From Saccoglossus kowalevskii (taxonomy: Eukaryota > Hemichordata > Enteropneusta > Harrimaniidae), in assembly GCF_000003605.2 (NCBI RefSeq), contig NW_003137825.1:662548-672769 (forward strand): DNA of 10,222 nucleotides. Reading direction: 5' to 3'. Below the pieces are notes generated by a model. It was given only the letters and a program-made list of their open reading frames with translations, was not told where the DNA came from and made no database searches. Below, piece after piece: positions 1 to 8,328 of the stretch; positions within the stretch are counted from its first letter, which is position 1; each line of letters begins with the position of its first letter. A program made the translations under genes and the position numbers.

Positions 1-1184
1 CAGCATGATGAATCAGAGAACAATATCATATCAGTAAACAAATAGCAATATTTGTGAATGTGATGATGTAACTGTTATGAAATAAATAATGTATTCCATT
101 AATCCTAATCGTGTGTGTTTTCTTCACATAATGTTACAATATACACTTATGCAAAATGGGGCAAGCATAATTTTCATCAGGGCAAGTGATATTAAAAATC
201 TACTTGTCCTGTGGCAAGTACATTTTTTTAAAAATTTTCGAGGCCTGGAAGATAAGGGGAGGACTTCTGAAAAAGACAACACAATTGTGAAAACACAATA
301 AAGATGAAATTACCGGTACTTATTAATCACAATGATGAAATTAACGGTACTTATTAATCATAACGCCCATTCACACATTCTTGAACTTTCCACCAATTTA
401 ATTTCAACAAAAATATGACAGGTGTCACCCAACAAAAAGTGGCCATAGCCCAAAAATTTTATATTTAATAATCTAATTTGTGATTGCATGAGATTACATT
501 TGCACAGCACAAGGCTAGAAAACTTTTTTTATCTTTAATTGTCGAATTAGTACAAACACATTAAGTAATAATACAATTACTGGTACTTCAATCACACCAG
601 TTGTAAACTATAAGAATGGCACATTTCTTAATTGCATCATTGTATTCTCAGGCTGATAAGGCGCCTAAAACATAAAAAAGATTACATTTTAATGATGCAA
701 AGTCATGCCAGTACAGATAAAACTTAAGCATGTATAAACACATGTCTTTAATCTACATGTATTGTCTTATTCAGAAACAAATTAGGCAGACACCTAAGGA
801 GTGCTGTGTGGATAAGTGCTGCAAATTAAATCAGACTTTAAAATTAAAATACTTATTAAATAAACTTAAACTTGCCTTGCCAACATGTTATGCAACATTT
901 TTAGTTATGGTTGCAGCTTAATATTGATTTTGTCGAGATTTTTTTTATGTAATAGTCATCCACTCCAGTCAGATTGCAGGAATAATTGTTCCAATCACTG
1001 TTGGTATTTCAGAAATTGTGTAAAATACAATCAAGATGCAATAATTTTTTGATGATCATGCAATATTTAAAGTTTAGATAGGACATGTATAAACTTGTTT
1101 CTAATCTAAATTTCTCATTACAAGATAATTTTACTTGTCCCATTACCAGATAACTTTGCTTCACGTGCTATGGTCTATGTAGAT
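1..1184. other. Gene-free AT-rich region
   Basis: Apart from the 31-bp duplication, nothing gene-like is supported. Short open frames at 89-301 and 730-921 have no domain and a composition typical of AT-rich non-coding DNA. A small inverted pair GGGCAAGT (180-187) and ACTTGTCC (202-209) is followed by another GGCAAGTA at 213-220; ACTTGTCC recurs at 1133-1140, suggesting a dispersed repeat fragment. Confidence 0.55.
303..364. repeat. 31-bp tandem duplication with a distant third copy
   Basis: The unit GATGAAATTACCGGTACTTA plus 11 further bases occupies 303-333 and is repeated at 334-364 with very few changes (ACCGG to AACGG). A third, degenerate copy (AATTACTGGTACTTCAATCAC) is at about 575-596. 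No function is visible. Confidence 0.8.
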
Positions 1185-1580
1185 AACAATTCAACAAAAA
1201 CAAGTCATTGAAAATGACAATGTGCATATGTCCCACATAAGGTACTAGGCACATGCAAAGAATGAACTGAATCAGTCCAAAGGATTTTGAAATACGACTC
1301 TGGACAGACTGACACACGGACGAACGAACGGATGGACGAACGGACAGACGGTCAGAGGACATGTATCCTAACATGTATAATCTATGTACCAAACTTGAAT
1401 AAAAACTGACAAAGCATGTCCAAAATACAACATTTTCAAAAAACAAGATGGCTGCCAGTCGGCCATTTTGAATCGAATCGCTAAACCACTGCATGTGCAT
1501 GTGTACCACATAAAGTACTAGGCACATGCAAAGAATGAACTAAAACGGTCCAAAGGATTCTGAGATATGACTCAGGACAT
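1185..1580. repeat. Dispersed repeat with two 86-bp direct copies, related to the 4755-5756 monomers
   Basis: The segment 1221-1306 recurs at 1494-1579 at an exact offset of 273 with no net indel (shared words include GTACTAGGCACATGCAAAG and GGTCCAAAGGATT or close forms). Between them lie GACG-rich simple sequence (1301-1351) and a stretch, about 1370-1480, resembling the monomers at 4850-5720 (ATGTACCAA, then AAGATGGCTGCCAGTCGGCC, then TTGAATCG). A minus-strand open frame here translates the simple repeat into Ser/Val/Arg-rich junk and is not a gene. Confidence 0.8.
1301..1351. repeat. Simple repeat rich in GACG/GAACG
   Basis: The stretch is built from degenerate 4-5 bp units of the type GGAC, GAACG and GGACA. 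Such units are a frequent component of interspersed repeats in marine invertebrates. It sits between the two 86-bp direct copies. Confidence 0.8.
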
Positions 1581-1655
1581 CATTATTTATAAATTTGTCC
1601 TTCTATTGAAGAGAATTACGTAACACACGTACACTGTTCAACACACAACCTGTGT

Positions 1656-1682
1656 TTTTACTTTACTTTACTTTTACTTTAC
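1656..1682. repeat. TTTAC-type microsatellite
   Basis: Imperfect 5-6 bp units TTTAC/TTTTAC repeat about five times. It lies next to the degenerate duplication starting at 1681. Confidence 0.7.
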
Positions 1683-1840
1683 AAACAGACTGTTCACAAC
1701 TGTCAAAGTCCTTGCAGCGTTCTTAAACTATCAGTTAATGGCCTGTTTGAGGTTTCAGTTCTAGGAAATTTTGAGGTTTTGACCACAAACAGACCATTAC
1801 CATTAAAGTCCACATAGCCATCCTTCAACTATCAATGAAT
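1681..1840. repeat. Degenerate ~100-bp direct duplication with internal foldback
   Basis: ACAAACAGAC begins both 1681 and 1785, AAAGTCC recurs at 1705 and 1805, and AACTATCA-containing ends follow in both, indicating an old duplication with a spacing of about 100 bp. In addition, 1734-1752 and 1783-1801 are inverted copies with 16 of 19 positions complementary and a loop of about 30 bp. The duplication may be a remnant of a small foldback element. Confidence 0.5.
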
Positions 1841-2260
1841 TGATATTTTTTTGCAAAATTTACAAAAAATCTGAAGATGAATTAGTAGTTAGAATTCCAC
1901 ATCATTTATACCGATAGTTCAGGTATATTAAAACTTGTATTTGAGAGAATGAGAAAATTGACAGATTTAATACCAAGGTGTTGGGTAACAACGTTTTTGG
2001 TTTACACAGGGTTTTGTTTTAAATGGGTTTGACAGAATGCATCCCTTAGTTTGGATAAAAGCGTGTTAGCCTGTAGACAAATGGAAGTGGTAGAAAAGCG
2101 ATGCACTGAAAAGGTTAATGAGATAACATTACTGTAATCTGTTCTCATTTATGTCATTATAATGTTATAAAGTTTGATATGAAGGTCCAGGCGAGAGAAC
2201 AGTGTCTGATAACACTGATACACTCTGCACATATAGACAAAATACTGATTGTGGACGGTC
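1841..2260. other. Gene-free AT-rich region
   Basis: No coding region, RNA gene or clear repeat was found. The only local structure noticed is a 6-bp stem CAGTGT/ACACTG at about 2200-2217, just before the ATTCGTCCC array. Confidence 0.5.
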
Positions 2261-2261
2261 G

Positions 2262-2366
2262 ATTTGTCTTAAATCCCATTCATCCCAAGTCCATTCGTCC
2301 CAGAGGTTGATTTATCCCAGGGCGTTTCGTCCAACAAATGTATTCGTCCTGAAGTCGATTCGCCCA
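2262..2366. repeat. Short array of ATTCGTCCC-like words every 15-17 bp
   Basis: Seven related 9-mers start at 2262, 2278, 2293, 2310, 2325, 2342 and 2358 (for example ATTCATCCC, ATTCGTCCC, ATTTATCCC, ATTCGTCCT). The spacings are 16, 15, 17, 15, 17 and 16. The bases between the words are poorly conserved. Isolated relatives occur at 2518-2526 and, inverted, at 2715-2724 (TGGGACGAAA). The open frame across this array is not convincing as a gene. Confidence 0.7.
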
Positions 2367-2379
2367 ACAAGTTTATACA

Positions 2380-4750
2380 ATCAGCTTCATACTAACTTGT
2401 CCAATAAACGCAACAAGATCCAAACAACAAACTGTATCTAATCGTGATCACACACTCACCCAGAAGACTGAACCTCAGTCCTAATCGTGTATTGTATCAC
2501 ACTTTGAAATAAAGTTAATCCGTCCCTTGTCAAATCAAGTTATATTTTAATCATGGTAAAAGTTTTTTATTTCTGAATATCAGGAAATATTGTTGTAAGG
2601 ACATCATGTTGACCTTTCTGATTGCATTTAATATGCATCTCAAGCATGATTGTCTTGTTACCAATATATTAAGGTAGTCAACCTTCACAAGATCATACAG
2701 CTAACCAAACACAATGGGACGAAAGTGTATTGGGAATTCTAATTTATCATCTACTGGGAATCTACTGTTTGATTTCTAATTAGATCAAAAAACAATTTGT
2801 CATGTGGTTTCATCTTGTCACTACAGATGCTGATAACTTATCATCAAATGTCTGTTGACATGTGTTATCACATAGCAATGATGACGTCATGTCACAAGCA
2901 CACACTTAGCAACAATCACAAATGGATAAGTGTTTATATTTGATAAAATAAAAAACATTTTGGAGCTGCAAAACATTAACATTATCAGAACAGAGTATTT
3001 GCCCAAGGAGACCATTAAATAATCTGCATTGTTAACCTTCATCTTGCTAGTCACCTCACCTTTTTTGCAGAATGTCAGTGTAATATCACTATCACTGTAT
3101 CAAGAGGACTCTTCCCATCTTGTTATCGGTCATGGTTAATTTTTTCCCCATCCCAAAAAGCCACAAATTTTTCAAAAAAATTCATTACTTTTTTTTCTTC
3201 AGATTTTTAACTGGGGTTCTAGTGTGAAAGTTGCATGTTTTGACCCACTGTATCTATTGGTTAATTAATTCACTCCCCCATTCCCAAGGGGTAGGGGTTG
3301 TACCTCATTGAACCACATTGGCATGTTGTAGTGAATTTTCATAAATGTCGCTTAATACTATACACTTTGCTATGACGAAAATATTTCATAATACATGTAC
3401 TGCCAAACTTGCCCGACCACATTATTCTGACGTGCTTGACCACTAACAATCAAATCTATTTCAAAATATTAGACAATTTCAGTCTTAATAGTGCAGAGGG
3501 GGCCTACTAAATAGCGGTAGCTCATTGTTTTAAATTTTAATTATAAACAGCGTTCTCAAAATGATTCAGTGACAACTTTAGCTGTGCCGCAAACTAACGG
3601 GTAAGGCTTCATCTGTATGATGTCAGGACACAAACTTTGGAGTTGAGAAGGCACCCAGTTTCAAGATCAAAATTTATAAAATGGCCTTAGGAATATCAAA
3701 GGCTCCAATGCAAACTCATTGGGCATCACAGCAATGGCCTTTGATGTCCCTGTAAAGTTCAAGCCCTTTGATGTCCAGCACAATACAGTACATGTATACG
3801 TTCTGTTCAGGTAATATTTTAAAGTGCGCCCTCTTTGGCAAGTTCTGTTATTTCTGTTGCCATAATCTACCTCAACTCTGTACAGGGCTCATACCACTAA
3901 TTGAATTTCCATAGACGACAATGTTAACATATGACAAGATTGCTATATAAAAATGACGAAGAAAGTTGAAAATATGGCTCAAAAATGGGAAATCAACATG
4001 CCAGTAATCAACCATATGAAAAAAACTAACATGTTGGCCAGCTCAAACTCTTGCAAATCTCAGGTAAACAAGACACACCTACTGTATTTGGATTGCACCA
4101 AGAGAAATCACTGGAAAAACACCAAGATTAGAACATCCATTAACACACAGAATAAACCCACAGGTACACAGCCGCTAAGTAGTAAACAAAAGACCACATG
4201 TTGGTCTCACCTCTGACCCAGGTGATTACGCCCTCAAACAGGGAGCACCTGAGAAAAATAATATTTAAAAAATTTCATTGGTTCTTGCTGGGCATTTAAA
4301 TTGAGGGCTACGAGCAGCATGTACATACATGAGACCTACATGTACATATGTACATGAATTTGAGGATCTATTTCTTTCACTGAGGGTCAATTACGCAATC
4401 TCTCGGTAGTATCATTAATAGTATCATGAACATGTTCAAAAAGTAATGAATTGTGGGTGTTATTATTACAACACGACAGATATTTACAAACTGCTCATAG
4501 TGTGTACAAATATTATTCTCTCCAAAACCATTTAATGATTAGAGCAACATAAGCATAACATAGTCATAACAAAAATATAATATATTTTAACACTCTAAAC
4601 ATAAAATTCAAAATACAATTTCACAAAATACAATTTAATCATGCTTGCTAGCTCACAAAATTTTACATTTCTTAATCTCTCACTGACCCTATGAGCTCCT
4701 ATATTCCTAAAACAGGAACTATGAAATTTAAATAAAACAAGCCATGCATG
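2380..4750. other. Gene-free AT-rich region
   Basis: No coding region or RNA gene is supported. The longest open frame (3953-4216, +) has no recognisable domain or splice context. Small items seen: a full CRE palindrome TGACGTCA at 2882-2889; a direct repeat CCTTTGATGTCC at 3738-3749 and 3765-3776 with an inverted partner near 3690-3702; a nested hairpin at 4219-4251 (CAGGTG/CACCTG outer arms, CCCT/AGGG inner arms); an 18-bp palindrome at 4339-4356; and GCCATGCATGGC at 4741-4752. Confidence 0.6.
4339..4356. repeat. 18-bp perfect palindrome
   Basis: CATGTACAT is followed directly by ATGTACATG, its reverse complement. It is embedded in a longer stretch of ACATGTAC-type words (4318-4356), so it may have arisen from simple-sequence expansion rather than as a protein site. 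Confidence 0.7.
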
Positions 4751-4849
4751 GCACAGTCCCCGTTAGTTATCAAATTTAAGATATATAGTTTTGTTTATAG
4801 TAATATAGCTGGAATATAACCATGCCACGAATATGATTACTTGTCCATA

Positions 4850-5720
4850 TTGAGAGATATTGCTCTGGAACAGCATTCAAAATCAGACATTTTGAATACA
4901 TGTATATATATAACATGATGTATAACGAATATATAAAATTTGAATATAATCAGTCAAAGCATTTAAGAGATATGGCTCTAGAAGCCCATTCATTAAAACA
5001 AAATAGCCGCCAGACAGCCATTTTGAATCCGATCTGAAAAATAAACGATGTGCATCAGGAACCTGTAATGTCTAATATATGTACCAAGTTTGAACGAAAT
5101 TCATCCATAAATGCCAGAAATGCTTGATATTTGATTTTTTTTTTAGCACAAAAATGGCCACCATTTGGCCATTTTGAATAGGATCGTCAAACCAATATAT
5201 CTGTCTATCTATGACATGATGTATAATGAATATTTAAAATTTTAACATAATCAGTGAAAGCAAGAGATGTGGCACGAGAACCACATTCATTAAAACAAAA
5301 TGGCTGCCAGTCGGCCATTTTGAATCTTATCTAAAAAACAAAATTATTTGCATCAAGGTCCCATAATGTCCAATGTATATACCAAGTTTGAACAAAATCC
5401 ATCTGTAAACAGCCGAGAAATGCTTGATTTTTAGGATTTTTTAGCACAAAAATAGCCACCATTCGGCCATCTTGAATCGGATCGTAAAACAAAATGATGT
5501 GCATCAAGGTCCCATAATGTCCAATGTATATACCAAGTTTGAACAAAATCCATCTGTAAACAGCCGAGAAATGCTTGATTTTGATGATTTTTAGCACAAA
5601 AATGACCGCCATTCGGCCATCTTGAATCAGATCATGAAACAAATTGACGTGCATATGTATAATATCATGTATGATGTATGTGTGAAGTTTGATTGTGATT
5701 GGTCCAGGAGGTCAAAACAT
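4850..5720 (+). repeat. Tandem array of ~150-bp monomers with a 301-bp dimer period
   Basis: The marker word GCATCA recurs at 5052, 5350 and 5501, with a diverged GCATAT at 5651. The ATGGCC-type inverted motif recurs near 5000, 5151, 5297, 5448 and 5599, giving monomers of 146-151 bp. Adjacent monomers differ, while alternate ones match better: ACATGATGTATAA recurs at 4913 and 5214, exactly 301 bp apart, so the left half has a two-monomer higher-order period. The two monomers around 5350-5640 are nearly identical, implying recent duplication. The first copy (from about 4850) and the last (to about 5720) are incomplete. Confidence 0.85.
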
Positions 5721-5721
5721 A

Positions 5722-5756
5722 AGTCCCCGTTTTCGGACTGCGTCCGAACGGGGACT
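5722..5756 (+). repeat. Long GC-rich terminal hairpin
   Basis: The outer stem AGTCCCCG (5722-5729) pairs with CGGGGACT (5749-5756). After an unpaired TT, the inner stem TTCGGAC (5732-5738) pairs with GTCCGAA (5742-5748) around a TGC loop. This gives 15 base pairs with one bulge in otherwise AT-rich DNA. The outer arm repeats the word at the left end of the element (4755-4764). It probably acts as a transposition end signal, as 3' hairpins do in Helitron-like elements; that role is inference. Confidence 0.85.
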
Positions 5757-6860
5757 AAATATGACAAATACAATGAGCTGCTAGCACCGGAAGTATGATG
5801 CGTGTAATCATAAACACAATGTACAAAGCCAGGTAAATAAATTTGTTTCTCATATCAATATAATTTGGAAATGAGCTGGTAGGAATTTTTTTTTTTTGAC
5901 AGAGTTTAAGAGACAGGTGAATATATAACTAACACAATATAAGCAATGAAATTTTGATTGAAATGAAAGGTATTTTGCAGTGCAGATCTCACTCTGTAAA
6001 ATTGTCAATGTAGAGCGAAGATTTTTTCTTAGGCCTAATGTAGAAGGTACTGAAACATAATAAAAATAAAACTTCCGCAAATAATGCTCTACATAGATAG
6101 CCGTGATGGGAAATGTACAGTACATAAAGGGATGTAGATTTAGATCTCAGTGTGACAGACCAAGTCAAAGCTGGCATATCAAGTTTGATAAGCTTGTAAG
6201 TTTGGGTAAATAGTGTGGAGATGTGGTGATATAATCTTGCTAGCTTTAATTTTCAGAAATTTAAATGCTAAACCTCGGAACATTGATTAATCATACTATC
6301 GTAATCCTTACTTAATTAGTAGGACAACCGGACTTTTGCTAAAACAATAATTACCATACTTTTTTTTCTACTTCAATCATCTGGCAAGAAATTACCATGT
6401 TCAGATGCTATTAGTCCATCAGCATATTTGTTCTTATTGATGAGAAGTAGTTAGACCTTTTAGGCTTTGTCTGCATTTTGTTGTTGTTGATGTTTTACAT
6501 TTTTTCAGCCCCATGGCGATCTTTAATTTAATAATCATTTTACAACTGAAAAACACTCAAAATGTAATTTTAATTTTACCTCTAACAATTGAGCCACCTC
6601 TAAAAATATTTGTATATTTTATAGACGTGCATGTTTGTTCTAGCAATTCACATCTATGTTTATACATGTTCAAACTACAGAGAACAGCTTGAAATTTGGA
6701 GGCTGATGTTTATCGATTATATAAGTGATGACATTTTTATGACATCAGTTGTTCCCATTAGAACACAATGCACATTTGTAATCTAACTTTTTTTTTTAGG
6801 CTGAACTATAAATTGTACAGAATGTAAAGGTACTTACTTGGTCACAGACAAACCAAAGGA
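5757..6860. other. Gene-free region upstream of Kir (intron or 5' flank)
   Basis: I see no coding region here. The open frames on the minus strand near 5850-6177 give low-complexity, Phe/Leu-rich translations with no domain, which is typical of AT-rich non-coding DNA. A 13-T run sits near 5886-5899. The region probably contains the 5' intron and/or promoter of the channel gene. Confidence 0.5.
6718..6725 (+). promoter_or_regulatory. Possible TATA box upstream of the Kir exon
   Basis: TATATAAG lies 277 nt before the start codon, in a stretch without other features. If active, transcription would begin near 6750 and a short 5' exon could be spliced to 6950. TATA-like words are common in DNA this AT-rich, so this is only a candidate. 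Confidence 0.15.
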
Positions 6861-6915
6861 AATATATGCACTATCATTGTATTTTTTGTGCCAGATTTCT
6901 TGACATTCAAGTCAA

Positions 6916-6949
6916 GTTTCTGATTTTATTTATATTAATTTTATTCCAG
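6916..6949 (+). promoter_or_regulatory. Splice acceptor before the Kir coding exon
   Basis: A branch-point-like CTGAT at 6920-6924 lies about 26 nt before a pyrimidine-rich tract ending TTATTCCAG at 6949. The reading frame is open through this region, but the upstream translation is hydrophobic and unlike any Kir N-terminus, so it is read as intron. The donor is not identified; a weak candidate AAAG|GTACTT lies at 6829/6830, preceded by another acceptor-like T-run plus AG at 6798-6799. Confidence 0.65.
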
Positions 6950-6994
6950 GTAGTTCTACACAAATCATACCTTCATATACTGCAATTCAACATC
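6950..6994 (+). other. 5' untranslated part of the Kir coding exon
   Basis: This is the 45-nt stretch between the predicted acceptor AG (6948-6949) and the start codon. It contains no other ATG, which supports 6995 as the initiation codon. The true transcript start must lie in one or more upstream exons. RNA evidence is lacking. Confidence 0.6.
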
Positions 6995-8320
6995 ATGGAT
7001 ATAGAGAGATGTGACACTTTCACTCTTCATCAAACTAGTGGTGGCCAGTTCAGAAAATTCAGTCAGTTAGAACCTCTTACTATTGATAATGGAAATAATG
7101 GTGACTTTAGGAAGGTCAGTACATTCAACGAATCAGACCCTCAGGCAACAGTTACTTCAATATCGTCTTTGTCTAAGGTACTCTTCAAAGGAGATATTTT
7201 CCGTAAGCATCGACTGATGAGTAAGGACGGCAAATTTAACATAAAACACAAGTCTACACAGGCACCTTCAAGATACCTAGCAGATATATTCACAACTCTT
7301 ATTGATATCAAATGGCGTTGGAATCTTACAATATTTTCACTAGTGTATGTTGTGTCATGGCTTTTTTTTGGGGTGATATGGTGGCTGATTGCAATAGGAC
7401 ATGGCGATCACATTAAGAGTAATTACAAAGATCCAGAATTCAAGCCGTGTACCTACAATGTGTACTCCTGGTGGACGGCTTTTTTGTTTTCTTTAGAAAC
7501 GCAAACAACTATCGGCTATGGCTTCCGTTCAGTGACTGACCAATGCTTGCCAAGCATCATCACTCTCATTGTTCAGTCTGTCTTGAGCTGCATGATTGAT
7601 GCAGCATGTGTCGGCTGTATGTTTGCTAAACTAGCAAGACCCAAAAACCGAGCAGAGACCCTCATGTTCACCAAAAATGCAGTAATTCTTATGCGAAATA
7701 AAAAACTAAGATTGGTTTTCCGTGTCGCAGACATTCGTAGAAGCCATATCTTGAATCCTCATGTGCAAGCAAAACTTGTACAGCGTCAAGTCACAGAAGA
7801 AGGAGAAATCATACCACTGCATTACTACGATGTCAAAGTTGGTCGTGAGCAAGTGCAGAATCAAATTTTCTTAGAGTGGCCAATAGAAGTTCAGCACATC
7901 ATTGACGAAAAAAGCCCGTTCTGGGACGTATCTGCTGATGACTTGAAAAGAGCAGACTTTGAGCTCATTCTTATTCTTGAAGGTATCGTCGAACAAACTG
8001 GAATGACGACACAAAAGCGTACTTCATACCTCGCCGACGAAATTCTGTGGGGTCATCGTTTTGATCAATCTGTTGTGTGTTTCAACAATGGTGGCTATGA
8101 AGTTGACTTTTCCAAATTCAACAAGACTTATAAAACATCAAAAACACCAAGACTAAGCGGCAGAGAACTAGCACAAACCTTGCAAGATAAATTCAAGGTA
8201 GTGACAATAAATGAAAATGAAACAGAAAGAAATCGAAACACCAACTGTAATAATTCCCGATTTACATGCTTCAAAGTCGGGAGTGAAGACGAATGTGAAT
8301 CTACTGACTGCGAAGCATAG
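6995..8320 (+). CDS. Inward-rectifier potassium channel, Kir2/Kir3 type (441 aa)
   Basis: This encodes a plasma-membrane K+ channel subunit that assembles as a tetramer and passes K+ inward more easily than outward, setting resting potential. Seen, numbered from the Met at 6995: amphipathic slide helix 93-109 (RYLADIFTT), M1 about 110-133, conserved HGD at 136-138, pore helix about 158-171, selectivity filter TIGYG at 172-176, the E168/R178 pair behind the filter, and Cys152 and Cys184 for the outer disulfide. M2 spans about 187-211 with the polyamine-block aspartate D202. The PIP2-contact stretch is 212-219 (K212, R215, K217, R219), and the C-terminal beta domain includes ILEG (E329) and ILWGHRF (350-356). 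The length is normal for Kir2/Kir3. The start at 6995 is chosen because it is the first ATG after a good acceptor (6949) and has A at -3 and G at +4. The frame is open further upstream, but that part looks like intron. The tail (404-441) is unconserved, holds four Cys, and lacks the Kir2 PDZ-binding end. Family is certain; the Kir2 versus Kir3 orthologue is not resolved. Confidence 0.96.
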   Translation: MDIERCDTFTLHQTSGGQFRKFSQLEPLTIDNGNNGDFRKVSTFNESDPQATVTSISSLSKVLFKGDIFRKHRLMSKDGKFNIKHKSTQAPSRYLADIFTTLIDIKWRWNLTIFSLVYVVSWLFFGVIWWLIAIGHGDHIKSNYKDPEFKPCTYNVYSWWTAFLFSLETQTTIGYGFRSVTDQCLPSIITLIVQSVLSCMIDAACVGCMFAKLARPKNRAETLMFTKNAVILMRNKKLRLVFRVADIRRSHILNPHVQAKLVQRQVTEEGEIIPLHYYDVKVGREQVQNQIFLEWPIEVQHIIDEKSPFWDVSADDLKRADFELILILEGIVEQTGMTTQKRTSYLADEILWGHRFDQSVVCFNNGGYEVDFSKFNKTYKTSKTPRLSGRELAQTLQDKFKVVTINENETERNRNTNCNNSRFTCFKVGSEDECESTDCEA

Positions 8321-8328
8321 AATAAGCT

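Larger units (their letters stand above)
4755..5756 (+). mobile_element. Probable non-autonomous element, Pearl/Helentron-associated type
   Basis: The left end begins AGTCCCCGTT (4755-4764) and the right end finishes with its exact reverse complement AACGGGGACT (5747-5756), enclosing 1002 bp. The right end is a long hairpin (5722-5756), and the interior is mostly a tandem array of monomers near 150 bp (4850-5720). Short inverted ends, a 3' terminal hairpin and a tandem-repeat core are the layout described for bivalve Pearl elements and for Helentron-associated non-autonomous elements. There is no transposase or Rep/helicase coding region, so it would depend on proteins supplied elsewhere. No clear target-site duplication is visible, which fits Helitron-like insertion but also leaves the exact ends uncertain. 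The assignment to class is inference; the terminal symmetry and array are directly visible. Confidence 0.6.

Noticed and set aside
89-921. Short open frames at 89-301 and 730-921
   Set aside because: They have no domain, no homologue that I recognise, and a composition typical of non-coding AT-rich DNA.
1168-1527. Minus-strand open frame of 119 codons
   Set aside because: It translates a GACG-type simple repeat and two copies of a dispersed repeat; the protein is Ser/Val/Arg low-complexity with no domain.
2202-2441. Plus-strand open frame of 79 codons
   Set aside because: It spans the ATTCGTCCC array, whose 15-17 bp spacing breaks the reading frame between units, so no protein repeat is kept.
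2882-2889. CRE palindrome TGACGTCA as a Kir regulatory site
   Set aside because: It is 4 kb upstream with a mobile element between; a single 8-mer is not enough evidence.
3953-4216. Plus-strand open frame of 87 codons
   Set aside because: It is Lys/Asn/Thr-rich as expected from AT-rich DNA, and there is no domain, no splice context and no similarity that I can recognise.
5331-5654. Minus-strand open frame of 107 codons with an internal repeat
   Set aside because: It lies wholly in the tandem array; because the monomer is 151 bp, successive copies are read in different frames, so the protein repeat is not conserved as protein.
5850-6177. Two overlapping minus-strand open frames
   Set aside because: They are Phe/Leu/Tyr-rich translations of AT-rich DNA with no domain, and they overlap each other in different frames.
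6866-6994. 43-residue N-terminal extension of the Kir frame starting at an upstream ATG
   Set aside because: It crosses a good branch point, pyrimidine tract and AG acceptor (6949), its translation is hydrophobic and unlike Kir N-termini, and the ATG at 6995 has a better initiation context.
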